Source: Fonsecaea monophora
Taxonomy: Eukaryota > Ascomycota > Eurotiomycetes > Chaetothyriales > Herpotrichiellaceae
DNA length: 64,000 nucleotides
Direction: 5' to 3'
NCBI RefSeq assembly: GCF_001642475.1
Contig: NW_019173963.1
Span: 62,001-126,000, forward strand
Shown: positions 10,891 through 20,463 of the stretch, in pieces
How the letters are laid out: each line of letters opens with the position of its first letter
How positions within the stretch are numbered: the stretch's first letter is position 1
Notes under the pieces: model-generated
The model's input: the letters and a program-made list of their open reading frames with translations, nothing else
What the model was told of the DNA's origin: nothing
Database searches by the model: none
Program-made: the position numbers and the translations under genes

Positions 10891-13044
10891 TCAAAGCTCA
10901 ATCAAAGTTTCCTCCACAGCAACGGGCTGTGGCTGGGTAGGATGTGCAGCAGGCTGGTTGTATGCAGCCGGCATATGTTGTGGCGCAGAAGGAAATTGAT
11001 CCTGGGTATATGTGGCATAGGGTGTGCCATACGAGCCACCCGTGGACATTGGTGGTTGTGGTTGTTGCGCGGATGGCGGTTGGGGCTGCTGGTACGGTTG
11101 AGCAAATTGCTGCTGCTGCTGTGGTGGCTGCTGTGAGTAAACTTGTGCTGGGGCCTGTGTCTGCTCCAGAGGCGGTTGTCTTTGATACGGCTGTTGTGTC
11201 GCTTGTTGAGACGAGGGTGGAGGATATTGAGTTTGGGGTTGAGGAGTGGGAGCCTCAGGTGGCAGCTGCGGCATCTGAGTGTAAGGCGTCGGAGCCTGTT
11301 GTGGATCCGGGGGTGGCATCTGTGGGTACATCGATGGAGGTTGAGAGGACTGAGATGGGTACGGTGGCTGTACAGCGGGTTGATGTTGGTACATCTGCGG
11401 CGAAGGTGGCTGGTTGAATTGTGGTGGTTGCGGCATAGGTTGATGCTGTTGTGCTGGCGGCTGAGTTGGATACTGATACGGTGAGCCAGGAGCATCCTGT
11501 TTCTGACTCGAATATGAATATGAACGCTGAGGCTGAGGGAGGGGCGTTGGTTGAGTAGGAGGAGCATAAGTCTCCACTGGCGCATTGTTGAAATAGTAAT
11601 TCTCCGCTCCACCGGGTCCAGCACTCATTGATGGCGGTGGTCCTGATGATATCGAGGGATACATACCCTGAGGCGCTGCAGGGGAGGGCATTCCATAAGC
11701 CGCATATCCCGGGTTTCTCTGATTATAAGTGTTGTTCAACCGCTCTTCCAGCATTCGGTCGTAGTACCGCACTACTGTAGATAGCTTTGCATGCAGATCG
11801 AGGAGCGTATCGTTTTTGGACATTGTTTCGCCCAGGGTTCGCGCCAGCTTTGGCCGAAGCTTCCCAATGCTTTCGTATAGTTCCTGAATCTGTGGCTCAC
11901 GGAGAATGGTACCGGGTGGCTGGTGCTGCAAGCGGTCGACCAATGTGGCAAACAAGTTAATGTTCTCTGCTTCCATCACAGATAACTCATAATCGTTCTT
12001 TGGCATGACAAAGGGCTGAGCGGAGGTTGCTCCGTCGGTGGTGGTTTTCTTGAGCGAAGCAGCATGCTTCTTGGCCTGTTCTTCAGCTTCCTTTAAAGAC
12101 AGGGCTATGGCAGCTTTCAAATCCGGGTCGTCTTCTTCCTCATTTGAGACACCATTTATCTTTGCCGGCTCTTGCTTTGACTGTGCCTGAGGAACAAATC
12201 CCGAGCTCGAAATTCCCTTGGCCTCTTCCAAGCTCATCTCCAGCGCTCTTTTCAAGTCCTCATCAAAGCTGCTGCTGTTTTCGACTCGGGCGCTTCGAGG
12301 TTGCATCGAACTCGGTTTGGGTGCGAAGGATACTCGTCGATCGGAGCCGCCGCTCGACTTCTTGGTCAACTTGTCGTAACAGCCGTCGTCGACCCGCACT
12401 GGCTGCATAATGCCCAGATGTGGCAGAGGAATAGACTTTGACGAGCACTGTTGATCGAATACATTACCACAGTTGCGGCAGTGGTGCTTTCTATTCGTCA
12501 GGGTGAATGAGGTTCTGCATCGCATGCAGACATCGCTGTCGGTCCACTCGGGCGGGGCACTGCTGTCGAGCATGCTGCTGGATATCTCAATCTTGGGCGG
12601 GAATTTAAATCCTTCTGTTTGCAGGCTCTGGTATATCAGGTTGATGTATGACAGATCATATCTCCCCTGAGCAGCACTGGCCCAGCTCTGGATCAGCTCC
12701 AAGATCTTCTGTTTGACTTCTTCGTTCACCGCAGCGGGCCCGTAGGCCTTGAGTAGTGAGACAAGATTGTCCATAAACTCACGGGAGGCAATCTCCGTGA
12801 GGAAGTGGGAGCCACCATTCTTAACGCAGGTGTCTGTGAGCTTGAGGGCCGATAGCTGGATATTGGGATTCTTGTTGCCTATCCGCCTCTTCAGCGACCG
12901 CATGGCCTCTTTGGGCTGCACTGTCTTTGATCGGATGAGGTCCGTAATCTCGAGCGAAGTTGCGATATCCTCCAAACTAGAGGAAGTAGCCTTTTCGATC
13001 TGCTCATCGAGCACAGAAGTGCCTGACGAGAACCACCCGGCCAT
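10891..13044 (-). CDS. VPS27: ESCRT-0 subunit Vps27
   Basis: A single exon of 717 residues. In order: VHS domain (about 8-145), FYVE zinc finger (about 165-228, with C173, C176, RKHHCR at 185-190, C192 and C200), two ubiquitin-interacting motifs (KRALEMSLEEA near 263 and KAAIALSLKEAEEQ near 305), a helical GAT-like core (about 350-430), and a long Pro/Gln-rich tail. The last four residues, LIEL, form a clathrin box. With Hse1 it sorts ubiquitinated cargo at PI3P-positive endosomes and recruits ESCRT-I. The position of the seventh FYVE zinc ligand holds Asp (D219) rather than Cys, before C222. It is head-to-head with a DOA4-type hydrolase of the same pathway. Confidence 0.96.
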   Translation of the reverse strand: MAGWFSSGTSVLDEQIEKATSSSLEDIATSLEITDLIRSKTVQPKEAMRSLKRRIGNKNPNIQLSALKLTDTCVKNGGSHFLTEIASREFMDNLVSLLKAYGPAAVNEEVKQKILELIQSWASAAQGRYDLSYINLIYQSLQTEGFKFPPKIEISSSMLDSSAPPEWTDSDVCMRCRTSFTLTNRKHHCRNCGNVFDQQCSSKSIPLPHLGIMQPVRVDDGCYDKLTKKSSGGSDRRVSFAPKPSSMQPRSARVENSSSFDEDLKRALEMSLEEAKGISSSGFVPQAQSKQEPAKINGVSNEEEDDPDLKAAIALSLKEAEEQAKKHAASLKKTTTDGATSAQPFVMPKNDYELSVMEAENINLFATLVDRLQHQPPGTILREPQIQELYESIGKLRPKLARTLGETMSKNDTLLDLHAKLSTVVRYYDRMLEERLNNTYNQRNPGYAAYGMPSPAAPQGMYPSISSGPPPSMSAGPGGAENYYFNNAPVETYAPPTQPTPLPQPQRSYSYSSQKQDAPGSPYQYPTQPPAQQHQPMPQPPQFNQPPSPQMYQHQPAVQPPYPSQSSQPPSMYPQMPPPDPQQAPTPYTQMPQLPPEAPTPQPQTQYPPPSSQQATQQPYQRQPPLEQTQAPAQVYSQQPPQQQQQFAQPYQQPQPPSAQQPQPPMSTGGSYGTPYATYTQDQFPSAPQHMPAAYNQPAAHPTQPQPVAVEETLIEL

Positions 13045-13801
13045 TGTGCGGGATGGACAAATACAAGGCAGCGATATTCGGACTGTGATGGATGGAGAGA
13101 GGGCTTGTCTGTCGGCTTATAATGACGCTGTGGGAGGAAACCAATGGATTGTTGCGCAGCAGACTAATCAACGAGACCGCCTGCAAAATGTTCGAGAGGT
13201 GGAAATTCAAAGGTGTGAGGTACCCTGTAGCTGAGATGAATTAATGGTCCAACGCAGCGACCATCTGGGGAAGTTCTGGATAAACGCCTGGACCTTCCGC
13301 CACATGCGCAACCACCAGCCACTGAGAGGCCACCAGTAATAAGACTGACTTCATGCACTCCATCAGCTAATCGATTAGCTACCGTCAAGTTACGGACAAC
13401 TCACCAGCCTCAGCCTCGCCCGCTGTGTCATCAGTGGGCACTTCGGAGACCAGCGTTGCTCCATCTATCTCGCTCTCGGCCTGCGGCTCCAGGCACTTCC
13501 TAGCCGTCATGCGTGTCCTTCAAATCTCCGTTCCCCAAGCTACACAACACTCCAAGTAATCTTGAATTGTTTAATCGCCTTGTCACCTTCGTCTCAACTC
13601 ATGTCACTCCCCTATCGACGCCTCCAGAATTCCCAGCGCCCCTCTTCGAACCGAACCTGATTCCCATATGACCTGCTCGATTATTAAATAAACGCCCGAG
13701 ACCAAAGAGGTAATTTTAGAAATCTGCCACTCAGCGGGGAGGGTTCTTTCCACCAGTCTCTCGCGCAATGATCCTGCGGTAGGAGCGACACTCATATCGC
13801 C
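13045..13801. promoter_or_regulatory. shared VPS27/DOA4 divergent promoter region
   Basis: A 757-bp spacer between two genes transcribed outward. No exon is seen in it. It is likely to contain both promoters and 5' UTRs. I could not identify specific factor sites with confidence. Confidence 0.45.
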
Positions 13802-16800
13802 ATGGCGGCGTATGCATCCTCGTCCTCCGTATCCTCCCACACGGCTTCCACCTCAGCCAGCGCTCGAAGCAGTTGGACCGACTCTCGAGACTTGACACCA
13901 CGCCCAGGCCCGGGCGCAGGAAAAGTCTTCCCTCACCTCAAGGACATTATTCAAGATGCCACCTCTTCTGTCCAAGTAGACGCCTCGCTTCCTCAATACC
14001 TGCACGAAGTCGAGAGTTCTACCACTGTGGCCAAAAGCTCTGTCGAATTTGGCCGCCACGACCTGGCTTACAAGAGTTATATGCGGGCATACGAAATCGC
14101 AGTTAATCACATTCCAAAACACAAGGATTTCGGGTTCTGGGACAACAACCCACAGTGGCGGGCGAAGTACAAAGTTGCTCTTCAGAAATTGGTGGACATG
14201 GAGTCACAGATGACCCAGATCAAGGCTCTAATCGAGGACAACAATGCCCGCCACGGAACCCAACCACAGTCTCGTGCCATGTCCAGAAAACCCGTCTACT
14301 CAACAGGGTTCGGTATCCCTCAGAATCTGATCCCGGGCCGACCTACCTCTTCCGACAGCAATGAAGTCCCTCCAAGTTCGACCTCGCCAAATTCATCCGC
14401 AGACTTGCCTGACTCGCTTCGAATCCCTCGAGCACGTCCGTCAAGTAAACCAAAGCCCGAGAGTTTACAAGGTCGACCTTTGACTGAAGCGGCCAACGAC
14501 CTCACTCAAAGATTCGCGAAGCTGAGAGGTCCAGGAAATGCTACGGAACACTCGACCTTACTGTTTATGCCCAAAGCGGGAGATTTTCAGCAGGGAGCAG
14601 GATACAACTCACAATCATATCCCAATGATACCTCTATTTCGCGACCCCTTGCTCCTCGATCGATTCCTGCTTTCAGTAACGGACCTATAGTCCCACCAAA
14701 GGTACCAGCTGCCCCACCAAAGGTGCCAATTGAAACCTGTATGGCTTTGCCGAAGCCTCCCAGTCCTACATACAGCCCGATTAACACCACATCCGCCAAT
14801 TTTCATGCAAACAACCATAGGCTTTCGGCAGAAGTTAGCCGTCCACCCACGGAGAGGAGGCAGACTTACTACAATCAATCGCAGAATTCATCCACCGCTT
14901 CATTACAATTGCAGAGGACTCGTGACGAGCTCTCTGCCCCTTATCGACCGACCACTCCGAATGGAGTCAATTCCGCCATCATCCCGAAGAATAGCTCGAG
15001 TGATCTCCCTCATCAGACATCAATCGATGCTGCCACCCTGCAGGACTACATGAAGAGGTACAACGTGTTACTGATAGACATCAGAGAGAGATCTTTGTTC
15101 GACGAAGGACACATCATGTCAGCGTCCGTCATATGTATAGAGCCGATCTCTTTAAAAGAAGGGGTCTCAGCAGAGGAACTTGAGGACCGGCTGGTCCTGG
15201 CGCCGGATAACGAACAGTCGCATTTCTCTCGCAGAGATGAATTTGACCTAGTCGTTTATTATGATCAATACACGAGCGATGTTTCCTACCTCAAGGGTCC
15301 ACCAATCATGACCAAAGCTCCGGCATTAAGAGCACTATATGATACATTGTACGAATTCAATGACACGAAGCCTCTCAAAGATGGTCGACCACCGGCCTTA
15401 CTGGCTGGTGGTCTTGATGCGTGGGTGGATCGCATGGGAATTCATTCACTTGCCCGGTCAAGGACTGCTGCAACGCTGGGTATTACGCGGCAAAGACCCG
15501 TCGGCCCTGGTCGGCCTATCGCACGACAACGAATGGTTTCGGCCAATTCTCGCTATGAAGTTCGAAATAGGCGTCTTCGTGACCACAAATTTCTGGATGA
15601 GAGTGAACAAGAAGCATGGCGTCAGCAGGCACTTCAGGAAGAAGTGACCCCAGTCGAGAAGCATGACACCGCAAGCGATGAGGAGTACTCGGTGGTAGAA
15701 GAAGAGCCTGAGCCTCCGTCGCCATTCATACCCGATTACGAGACATTCTTGCGCCGGTTCCCTTCAATTCAACAGCAGGAATCAATGGTTATGCCGGCTC
15801 GACGACCTGTTCCGTCTCATCACGCTGCATTCGTCCCTCAAATTGCACCACCTGCCGTTCCTCAGGTGCCCGCAAGGCCCGCGCCCGCAATACCCAGACC
15901 GAGCTATTCAGGCCATGCTGATATCAATGCGCCCCAACCAGCGCTGGCTCGAGTGACGTCCGCAACTCGGCCGCCTCTGTACTCAACAGTAACATCCCTG
16001 CGCAGACGGTTGCCCAAGACTGGTCTCACAAACTTCGGCGTCACTTGTTACATGAATTCAACTCTACAGTGTCTATCTGCGACTATTCCCTTGTCGAACT
16101 TCTTCAACGATCGACTCTACGAGGGGTATGTACAGCGCAACTGGAAGGGCAGTAATGGCATCATGCCTAAGCTCTATGCCAACTTGATCCAAGCCGTCTG
16201 GCAGGGAGACACTGAAGTGATCAAACCGTCAACATTTCGAAACTTTTGTGGCCGCATGAATCGAGAATGGGTAATAGATCGACAGCAAGATGCGAAGGAA
16301 TTCTTCGACTTCCTTGTCGATTGCCTTCACGAGGACTTGAATGTCAACTGGGAGCGAACACCTCTTCGGCCATTGACGACTGCAGAGGAAATGCAGAGAG
16401 AGCGGATGGAAATTGCACGAGCCAGCCCAATTGAGTGGAAACGCTACGAGCATAGAGACCACAGTTATATGTCTTCGTTATTCGCCGGCCAACATGCCTC
16501 ACGCCTGCGTTGTCTCACTTGCAAGCGCACGTCGACCACATACGAAGCATTTTACAGCATCAGCGTGGAAATTCCTCGAGACCGTGCGGGCCATATCTAC
16601 GATTGTCTTGCTTCATACTGTCGGGAGGAAAAACTGTCGGAGCTTTGGCGATGTCCATATTGCAAGTGCGAGCGTGAAGCCACCAAGCAAATCATCTTGA
16701 CTCGCCTGCCACAGTTCCTGGTGATACATTTCAAGCGATTCGCCGCTTCAAAGCACGAAAAGGCCAAGAAAATCCACACGCCCATTGAATTCCCATTGCA

Positions 16801-17110
16801 CAATCTAAGTATGGATGACTTTGTGATTCCGCGACCACCCGCGTTGCCGGATCAAGATGGGCGAATGAATATGGAGCTTGCCACGACACCACCGTATACA
16901 TACGATGCATACGGGGTTCTGAGACACCTGGGTAATAGTGGTGATGGTGGGCATTATATCTCTATTGTGAAGGACCAGGGCCGGGGTGTGTGGAGGAAGT
17001 TCGATGACGAGAGGCATGTTGACTTGGACCCAATGAAACTGAACCCCAGGGACAGACTTCAGAACGGGGAAGCATATATCGTGTTTTATCAGAGAGCTCA
17101 GGGCCGATGA
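13802..17110 (+). CDS. DOA4: DOA4/UBP-type ubiquitin carboxyl-terminal hydrolase
   Basis: A single exon of 1,102 residues. An N-terminal helical MIT/USP8-dimerisation-like region spans about 40-150. A disordered Pro/Ser-rich stretch follows, then a rhodanese-like domain (about 410-550), then a USP catalytic domain (about 740-1098). The USP Cys box is GLTNFGVTCYMNSTLQC with nucleophile C749. The His box is GGHYISIVKD with H1051. Two CxxC pairs (LRCLTCK and RCPYCKC) form the USP zinc site. The rhodanese active-site loop reads DLVVYYDQ, with no catalytic Cys, as in other Doa4-like enzymes. The enzyme removes ubiquitin from cargo before it enters multivesicular bodies. The gene shares its upstream region with VPS27. 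Confidence 0.94.
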   Translation: MAAYASSSSVSSHTASTSASARSSWTDSRDLTPRPGPGAGKVFPHLKDIIQDATSSVQVDASLPQYLHEVESSTTVAKSSVEFGRHDLAYKSYMRAYEIAVNHIPKHKDFGFWDNNPQWRAKYKVALQKLVDMESQMTQIKALIEDNNARHGTQPQSRAMSRKPVYSTGFGIPQNLIPGRPTSSDSNEVPPSSTSPNSSADLPDSLRIPRARPSSKPKPESLQGRPLTEAANDLTQRFAKLRGPGNATEHSTLLFMPKAGDFQQGAGYNSQSYPNDTSISRPLAPRSIPAFSNGPIVPPKVPAAPPKVPIETCMALPKPPSPTYSPINTTSANFHANNHRLSAEVSRPPTERRQTYYNQSQNSSTASLQLQRTRDELSAPYRPTTPNGVNSAIIPKNSSSDLPHQTSIDAATLQDYMKRYNVLLIDIRERSLFDEGHIMSASVICIEPISLKEGVSAEELEDRLVLAPDNEQSHFSRRDEFDLVVYYDQYTSDVSYLKGPPIMTKAPALRALYDTLYEFNDTKPLKDGRPPALLAGGLDAWVDRMGIHSLARSRTAATLGITRQRPVGPGRPIARQRMVSANSRYEVRNRRLRDHKFLDESEQEAWRQQALQEEVTPVEKHDTASDEEYSVVEEEPEPPSPFIPDYETFLRRFPSIQQQESMVMPARRPVPSHHAAFVPQIAPPAVPQVPARPAPAIPRPSYSGHADINAPQPALARVTSATRPPLYSTVTSLRRRLPKTGLTNFGVTCYMNSTLQCLSATIPLSNFFNDRLYEGYVQRNWKGSNGIMPKLYANLIQAVWQGDTEVIKPSTFRNFCGRMNREWVIDRQQDAKEFFDFLVDCLHEDLNVNWERTPLRPLTTAEEMQRERMEIARASPIEWKRYEHRDHSYMSSLFAGQHASRLRCLTCKRTSTTYEAFYSISVEIPRDRAGHIYDCLASYCREEKLSELWRCPYCKCEREATKQIILTRLPQFLVIHFKRFAASKHEKAKKIHTPIEFPLHNLSMDDFVIPRPPALPDQDGRMNMELATTPPYTYDAYGVLRHLGNSGDGGHYISIVKDQGRGVWRKFDDERHVDLDPMKLNPRDRLQNGEAYIVFYQRAQGR

Positions 17111-17861
17111 TGGCCGTGCGTCTGCCGATGGCCGGGAAGAGATACTGTCGGGATTGGCTCCTTTTTCTTGTGACACGTTCGAGCAAGCGAAGCTTTTCTC
17201 CGTAAATATTGTGGATTGGTATTTTTGGGATGTATTCGTCTGGACCAAGACAGAATTATGGATTCTTCTGGGGAGTGCCGTCTTCTGGATGACCTTCAAT
17301 CTGATTTTTATGGATGGGCTAGTTTGACGACGACCATGAGAATCTGATACGACAAATGAAAAGTAGATTTCTGGTAGCAATCTTGCGTCTTCTTTCCGTG
17401 GAATACCTACAGCGGGCTGTTCCTTGATGTCTGAATCCTAGATTCGTAGTTTCATGCAGAGAGTGGCTGCGACAGCAGTCTTGCGATCTTCCTTGAAGGG
17501 ATCTTTGACCCAATCCATCCGCGTGGCTGGGATCGGATCTGATCTGGCAAAGGTGTTCTTTGCTGGCTTTATGGTTTTGATGGTTGGTTTGCGCATTCCG
17601 AAATGTTTCGGTGTCTCCCGGGTTTCAGTCCAGCAGAACCAGTCCAGCATACATATACGTGTGTTCGACCACCGACAGACGCAAAATTGTTGATCCAGAG
17701 TATCGTAGCCATCGTCGTAGCGTTAGCCGGAAGTCGTCAAGTCAGCCAGTATAGCGCATGCGTTGATCAGAGCTATCTGATTGGTATACAGGGTGGTCTT
17801 TATCTATCGATTTGTGGCCTTTTTTTCATTTGTGGCCATTTTTTCATTTGGGTCCTTTTTT
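17111..17861. other. convergent intergenic region with a minisatellite
   Basis: This lies between the ends of the DOA4-type gene and TRM7. No gene is seen. The 3' boundary with TRM7 contains the 18-bp tandem repeat annotated separately. Confidence 0.5.
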
Positions 17862-17870
17862 TCATTTGTG
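17810..17870. repeat. 18-bp tandem repeat, 3.4 copies, spanning the TRM7 stop
   Basis: Three consecutive 18-bp units start at 17810, 17828 and 17846, followed by a partial unit at 17864. Unit consensus on the plus strand is ATTTGTGGCCTTTTTTTC. The TRM7 stop codon sits at the junction of units 3 and 4. Because 18 is a multiple of three, each unit repeats an in-frame TGA on the reverse strand. Confidence 0.9.
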
Positions 17871-19085
17871 TTTGGTCTTGCCGTACATTCCTCCTTCGAT
17901 CCTCCGCTTTTCAATCGCCAACTTGTAAGGAGGGGCCGTTGGAGGCTGGACCGGGTCTAGCGACACATGGCCCTCTGGCAGCTTGTAGGTCGCATCGCTG
18001 TCCCAGGATGAGAGATCACCGCAGGCCAGGAATGGGGCAATGTACCTCCGCGGATCGGCGTTTTCGATAGATGGCAGTTGGAGTTCGACAATACCATCGG
18101 GCCGAAGGTCACGGGTTTGTGTTTCTGGCGCTGGATGATCGTTGGTATGGCCTGTTGCGCCTAAGGCAGAATCCGACGAACCTTGCTCTTGCTGTTGTAC
18201 GTGAGTCGCTGACAGAGGAGCTGCTGCGGATCCAGGCTCCAGATCTCGCATTCCGTCCTCGACCTCAATCTCTGGTGTCCACAGCACTTCTGTGCCGTCC
18301 TTCCGTCTCACCATTACCGGTTTATAGCCCTCACAGACCACAAAGGCCTCGATACTACTCGCTCTGCTCGCCCTAGGTTTCGCAACACTCACCTTCTCGA
18401 ACAAAATCCTTAGCTGTGCATAGATGAGATCAACGTCTCGCCCTCTGAAAATCTTGGCCACAAATTTCCCCCCGGGACGCAGCACTTTGGTGGCAAGCGT
18501 GAGTGCCGAGTAGAGCAGTTGAGACTGCACGTAGATGTCGAGGGAGTGGAGGCCAGTGACATCGGGGGCACCGTCACTTATCACAAGATCGATCAGGTGG
18601 GTTGTATTCTGCGGAGAGAAGTCTGGATCGATCGCCCGAAGCAGCAGGGGGACGGTCGAAGGGTGAGTGATGTCGGCCTTGAGTTGGGTGATGCCTTCGA
18701 GTGGAGCCATGGGTTGAAGGTCTATAGCGACGATCTTGACGTTTGCTCGAGGCTTTAACTCGCCACTTGGTTGGTTGACTTCCAGAGTAGACATGTGCTC
18801 GCTGTCCTTCTGGGTTTTTGCACGCTGGTATCGTTCCATCTTCTCAACCCAAGCCCGCCGTCCAAAGCTCTCACCTTTGATCAAGACACGCGAGAGAACT
18901 TGACTCCATGATCCTGGAGCAGCACATAGATCGACCACCCTTGTGCATCTCTCGGGTTTGTTGTACGAAAACAGGTCGAATTGCTCGTCAATTTGGATGA
19001 GTTTGAAGGCAGAGCGTGCACGCCAATTTTGTTCCTTGGCCAGACGGTAGTACGCATCTCTCTTGTCTTTGGAGGATTTGCCCAT
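17862..19085 (-). CDS. TRM7: tRNA 2'-O-ribose methyltransferase Trm7 (FtsJ family)
   Basis: A single exon of 407 residues, started at the ATG opening the canonical MGKSSKDKRDAYYRLAKE. A further 25 in-frame codons upstream (to 19160) are not family-like. Rossmann SAM-binding motif I is VVDLCAAPGSWSQ (about 47-59). DLVISDGAPDVTG and GGKFVAKIFRG carry the Asp and Lys of the FtsJ K-D-K-E tetrad, and the first Lys lies in the N-terminal RAR-SAFKL block. Trm7 methylates positions 32 and 34 of the anticodon loop of several tRNAs in the cytoplasm, with Trm732 and Trm734 as partners. The region from about 300 on is a fungal extension with low-complexity sequence, ending MYGKTKHK. It is divergent from RET3. 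Confidence 0.95.
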   Translation of the reverse strand: MGKSSKDKRDAYYRLAKEQNWRARSAFKLIQIDEQFDLFSYNKPERCTRVVDLCAAPGSWSQVLSRVLIKGESFGRRAWVEKMERYQRAKTQKDSEHMSTLEVNQPSGELKPRANVKIVAIDLQPMAPLEGITQLKADITHPSTVPLLLRAIDPDFSPQNTTHLIDLVISDGAPDVTGLHSLDIYVQSQLLYSALTLATKVLRPGGKFVAKIFRGRDVDLIYAQLRILFEKVSVAKPRASRASSIEAFVVCEGYKPVMVRRKDGTEVLWTPEIEVEDGMRDLEPGSAAAPLSATHVQQQEQGSSDSALGATGHTNDHPAPETQTRDLRPDGIVELQLPSIENADPRRYIAPFLACGDLSSWDSDATYKLPEGHVSLDPVQPPTAPPYKLAIEKRRIEGGMYGKTKHK

Positions 19086-19425
19086 AGTGATAGTGTATGG
19101 CTGCTGGACTGGGCGACGTCCTCTTTTTGTTCTGTACACCTTGGCCTTTGTTGAATGCACAGATGAAAGTCTCTGTAGCTCAAAGCCTGAACTATATTGC
19201 GCTACGCCAACTTATGGTTCACCGGTGCATTCTGTACGGTCGACCTTTGACGTGTGACCCGCAATGGCTCTCCAAGTCTCGGTCTTTGCTGCTCCAGCGC
19301 AATTGAGGCCAGGTCAATTAATTTGGACAGACATACATACAAATTGTTTCTCGACGTTGCTGCCAAAACACTCGATTTCTTAAGGCAGACACTCGTCATT
19401 CCTCGGAAGAGGACGCTCATCCGCC
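19086..19425. promoter_or_regulatory. TRM7/RET3 divergent promoter
   Basis: A 340-bp spacer between two divergently transcribed housekeeping genes. No exon or specific motif is called. Confidence 0.4.
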
Positions 19426-20087
19426 ATGGCCCCCAGCATGTCCCTCCATAGCGTCGTCGCGATCCTCATATTATCCACCGACTCATCACCCGATTCTTCC
19501 AGGCTGTTTGCCAAATACTACAATCCTCCACATGCCTCAGCTCAGCCACAGCACCCTCCGCAATCGCAGCCATACCCACACCTTAAGGAACAGAAAGCGT
19601 TTGAAAAGGGACTGCTGGAGAAGACATCAAAGCAGACCTCAGATGTGATCCTCTACGATAACAAAGTCGTGGTGTTCAAGATGGAGAGCGACGTTATGCT
19701 CTACGTGGTGGGCGGCCCAGAGGAGAATGAGATTCTGTTGTATAATGTTGTGTTGGCGCTGAGAGATACGTTGAGCATACTGTTAAAGTCTGTCTATCGC
19801 CCCCCTTCTTCTTGCTGACAGCAACTGACAAGGGTGACTATAGAAACTCGACAGACAAGCGCACGATCATGGAGAACTACGATCTGGTCACTTTGGCCAT
19901 TGACGAGATTGTCGACGACGGCATAGTTTTGGAGACGGACCCGGTGATGGTGGCATCCAGAGTTTCAAAGGCCCCTGCACAGGATGCGCCAAATATGAAG
20001 AACATTGACCTGAGTGAACAGGGGATACAGAATCTCTGGGAGTTTGGAAAGAAGCAGGGCATGGAGTTCGTACGAAGAAACCTGTGA
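19426..20087 (+). CDS. RET3: coatomer zeta subunit
   Basis: Two exons, 19426-19787 and 19844-20087, give 201 residues. The whole protein is a longin/AP-small-chain-like fold: SLHSVVAILILSTD, RLFAKYYNPPH, DVILYDNKVVVFKMESDVMLYVVGG, NEILLYNVVLALRDTLSILLK and, after the intron, ENYDLVTLAIDEIVDDGIVLETDP. It belongs to the COPI F-subcomplex that coats Golgi-to-ER retrograde vesicles. The intron (19788-19843) uses a GTCTGT donor and joins within the AAA Lys codon before NSTDKRTIMENYD. RQC2, 380 bp downstream, uses the same donor hexamer. Confidence 0.94.
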
Positions 20088-20463
20088 TTTCCGTGGACGG
20101 CGGAAACGGGGGCGATCGTCTGAAGGTACTGTCATAGCCTACATGTGAGATGGACAACGAGGATGTTACTGGATGGCGTTAGGGAGCGGAAAAGAGGACC
20201 ATGAGCATCATGACCATTAAAAGTCAAGACCTGGGGCTTGTTGGACGTTTTGAAGACTTTTGGGGGGAATTGCAGCCTTGTCGGGAGGCCACAGCTTGCT
20301 GCGATGAAATTACCAAATCGACGTCATCTGGACGCTGAAATATTTCCAATCAAAGAGTCACCATGTCAATTTCTCCCGGTGCTAGTCGTGCCTTGTGTTG
20401 AGCATCACTGTCTTGCCTGTTGTCCTCTATATTATCCGCTTAAACTGCAAAAGAGGTTTCATC
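20088..20463. other. intergenic, RQC2 promoter
   Basis: A short spacer between RET3 and RQC2. Nothing coding is seen. Confidence 0.5.

Noticed and set aside
10902..11624. 240-codon reverse frame rich in His, Arg and Leu, and long forward frames opposite it
   Set aside because: They are shadows of the Pro/Gln-rich repeats in VPS27; composition is repeat-driven and no family signal is present.
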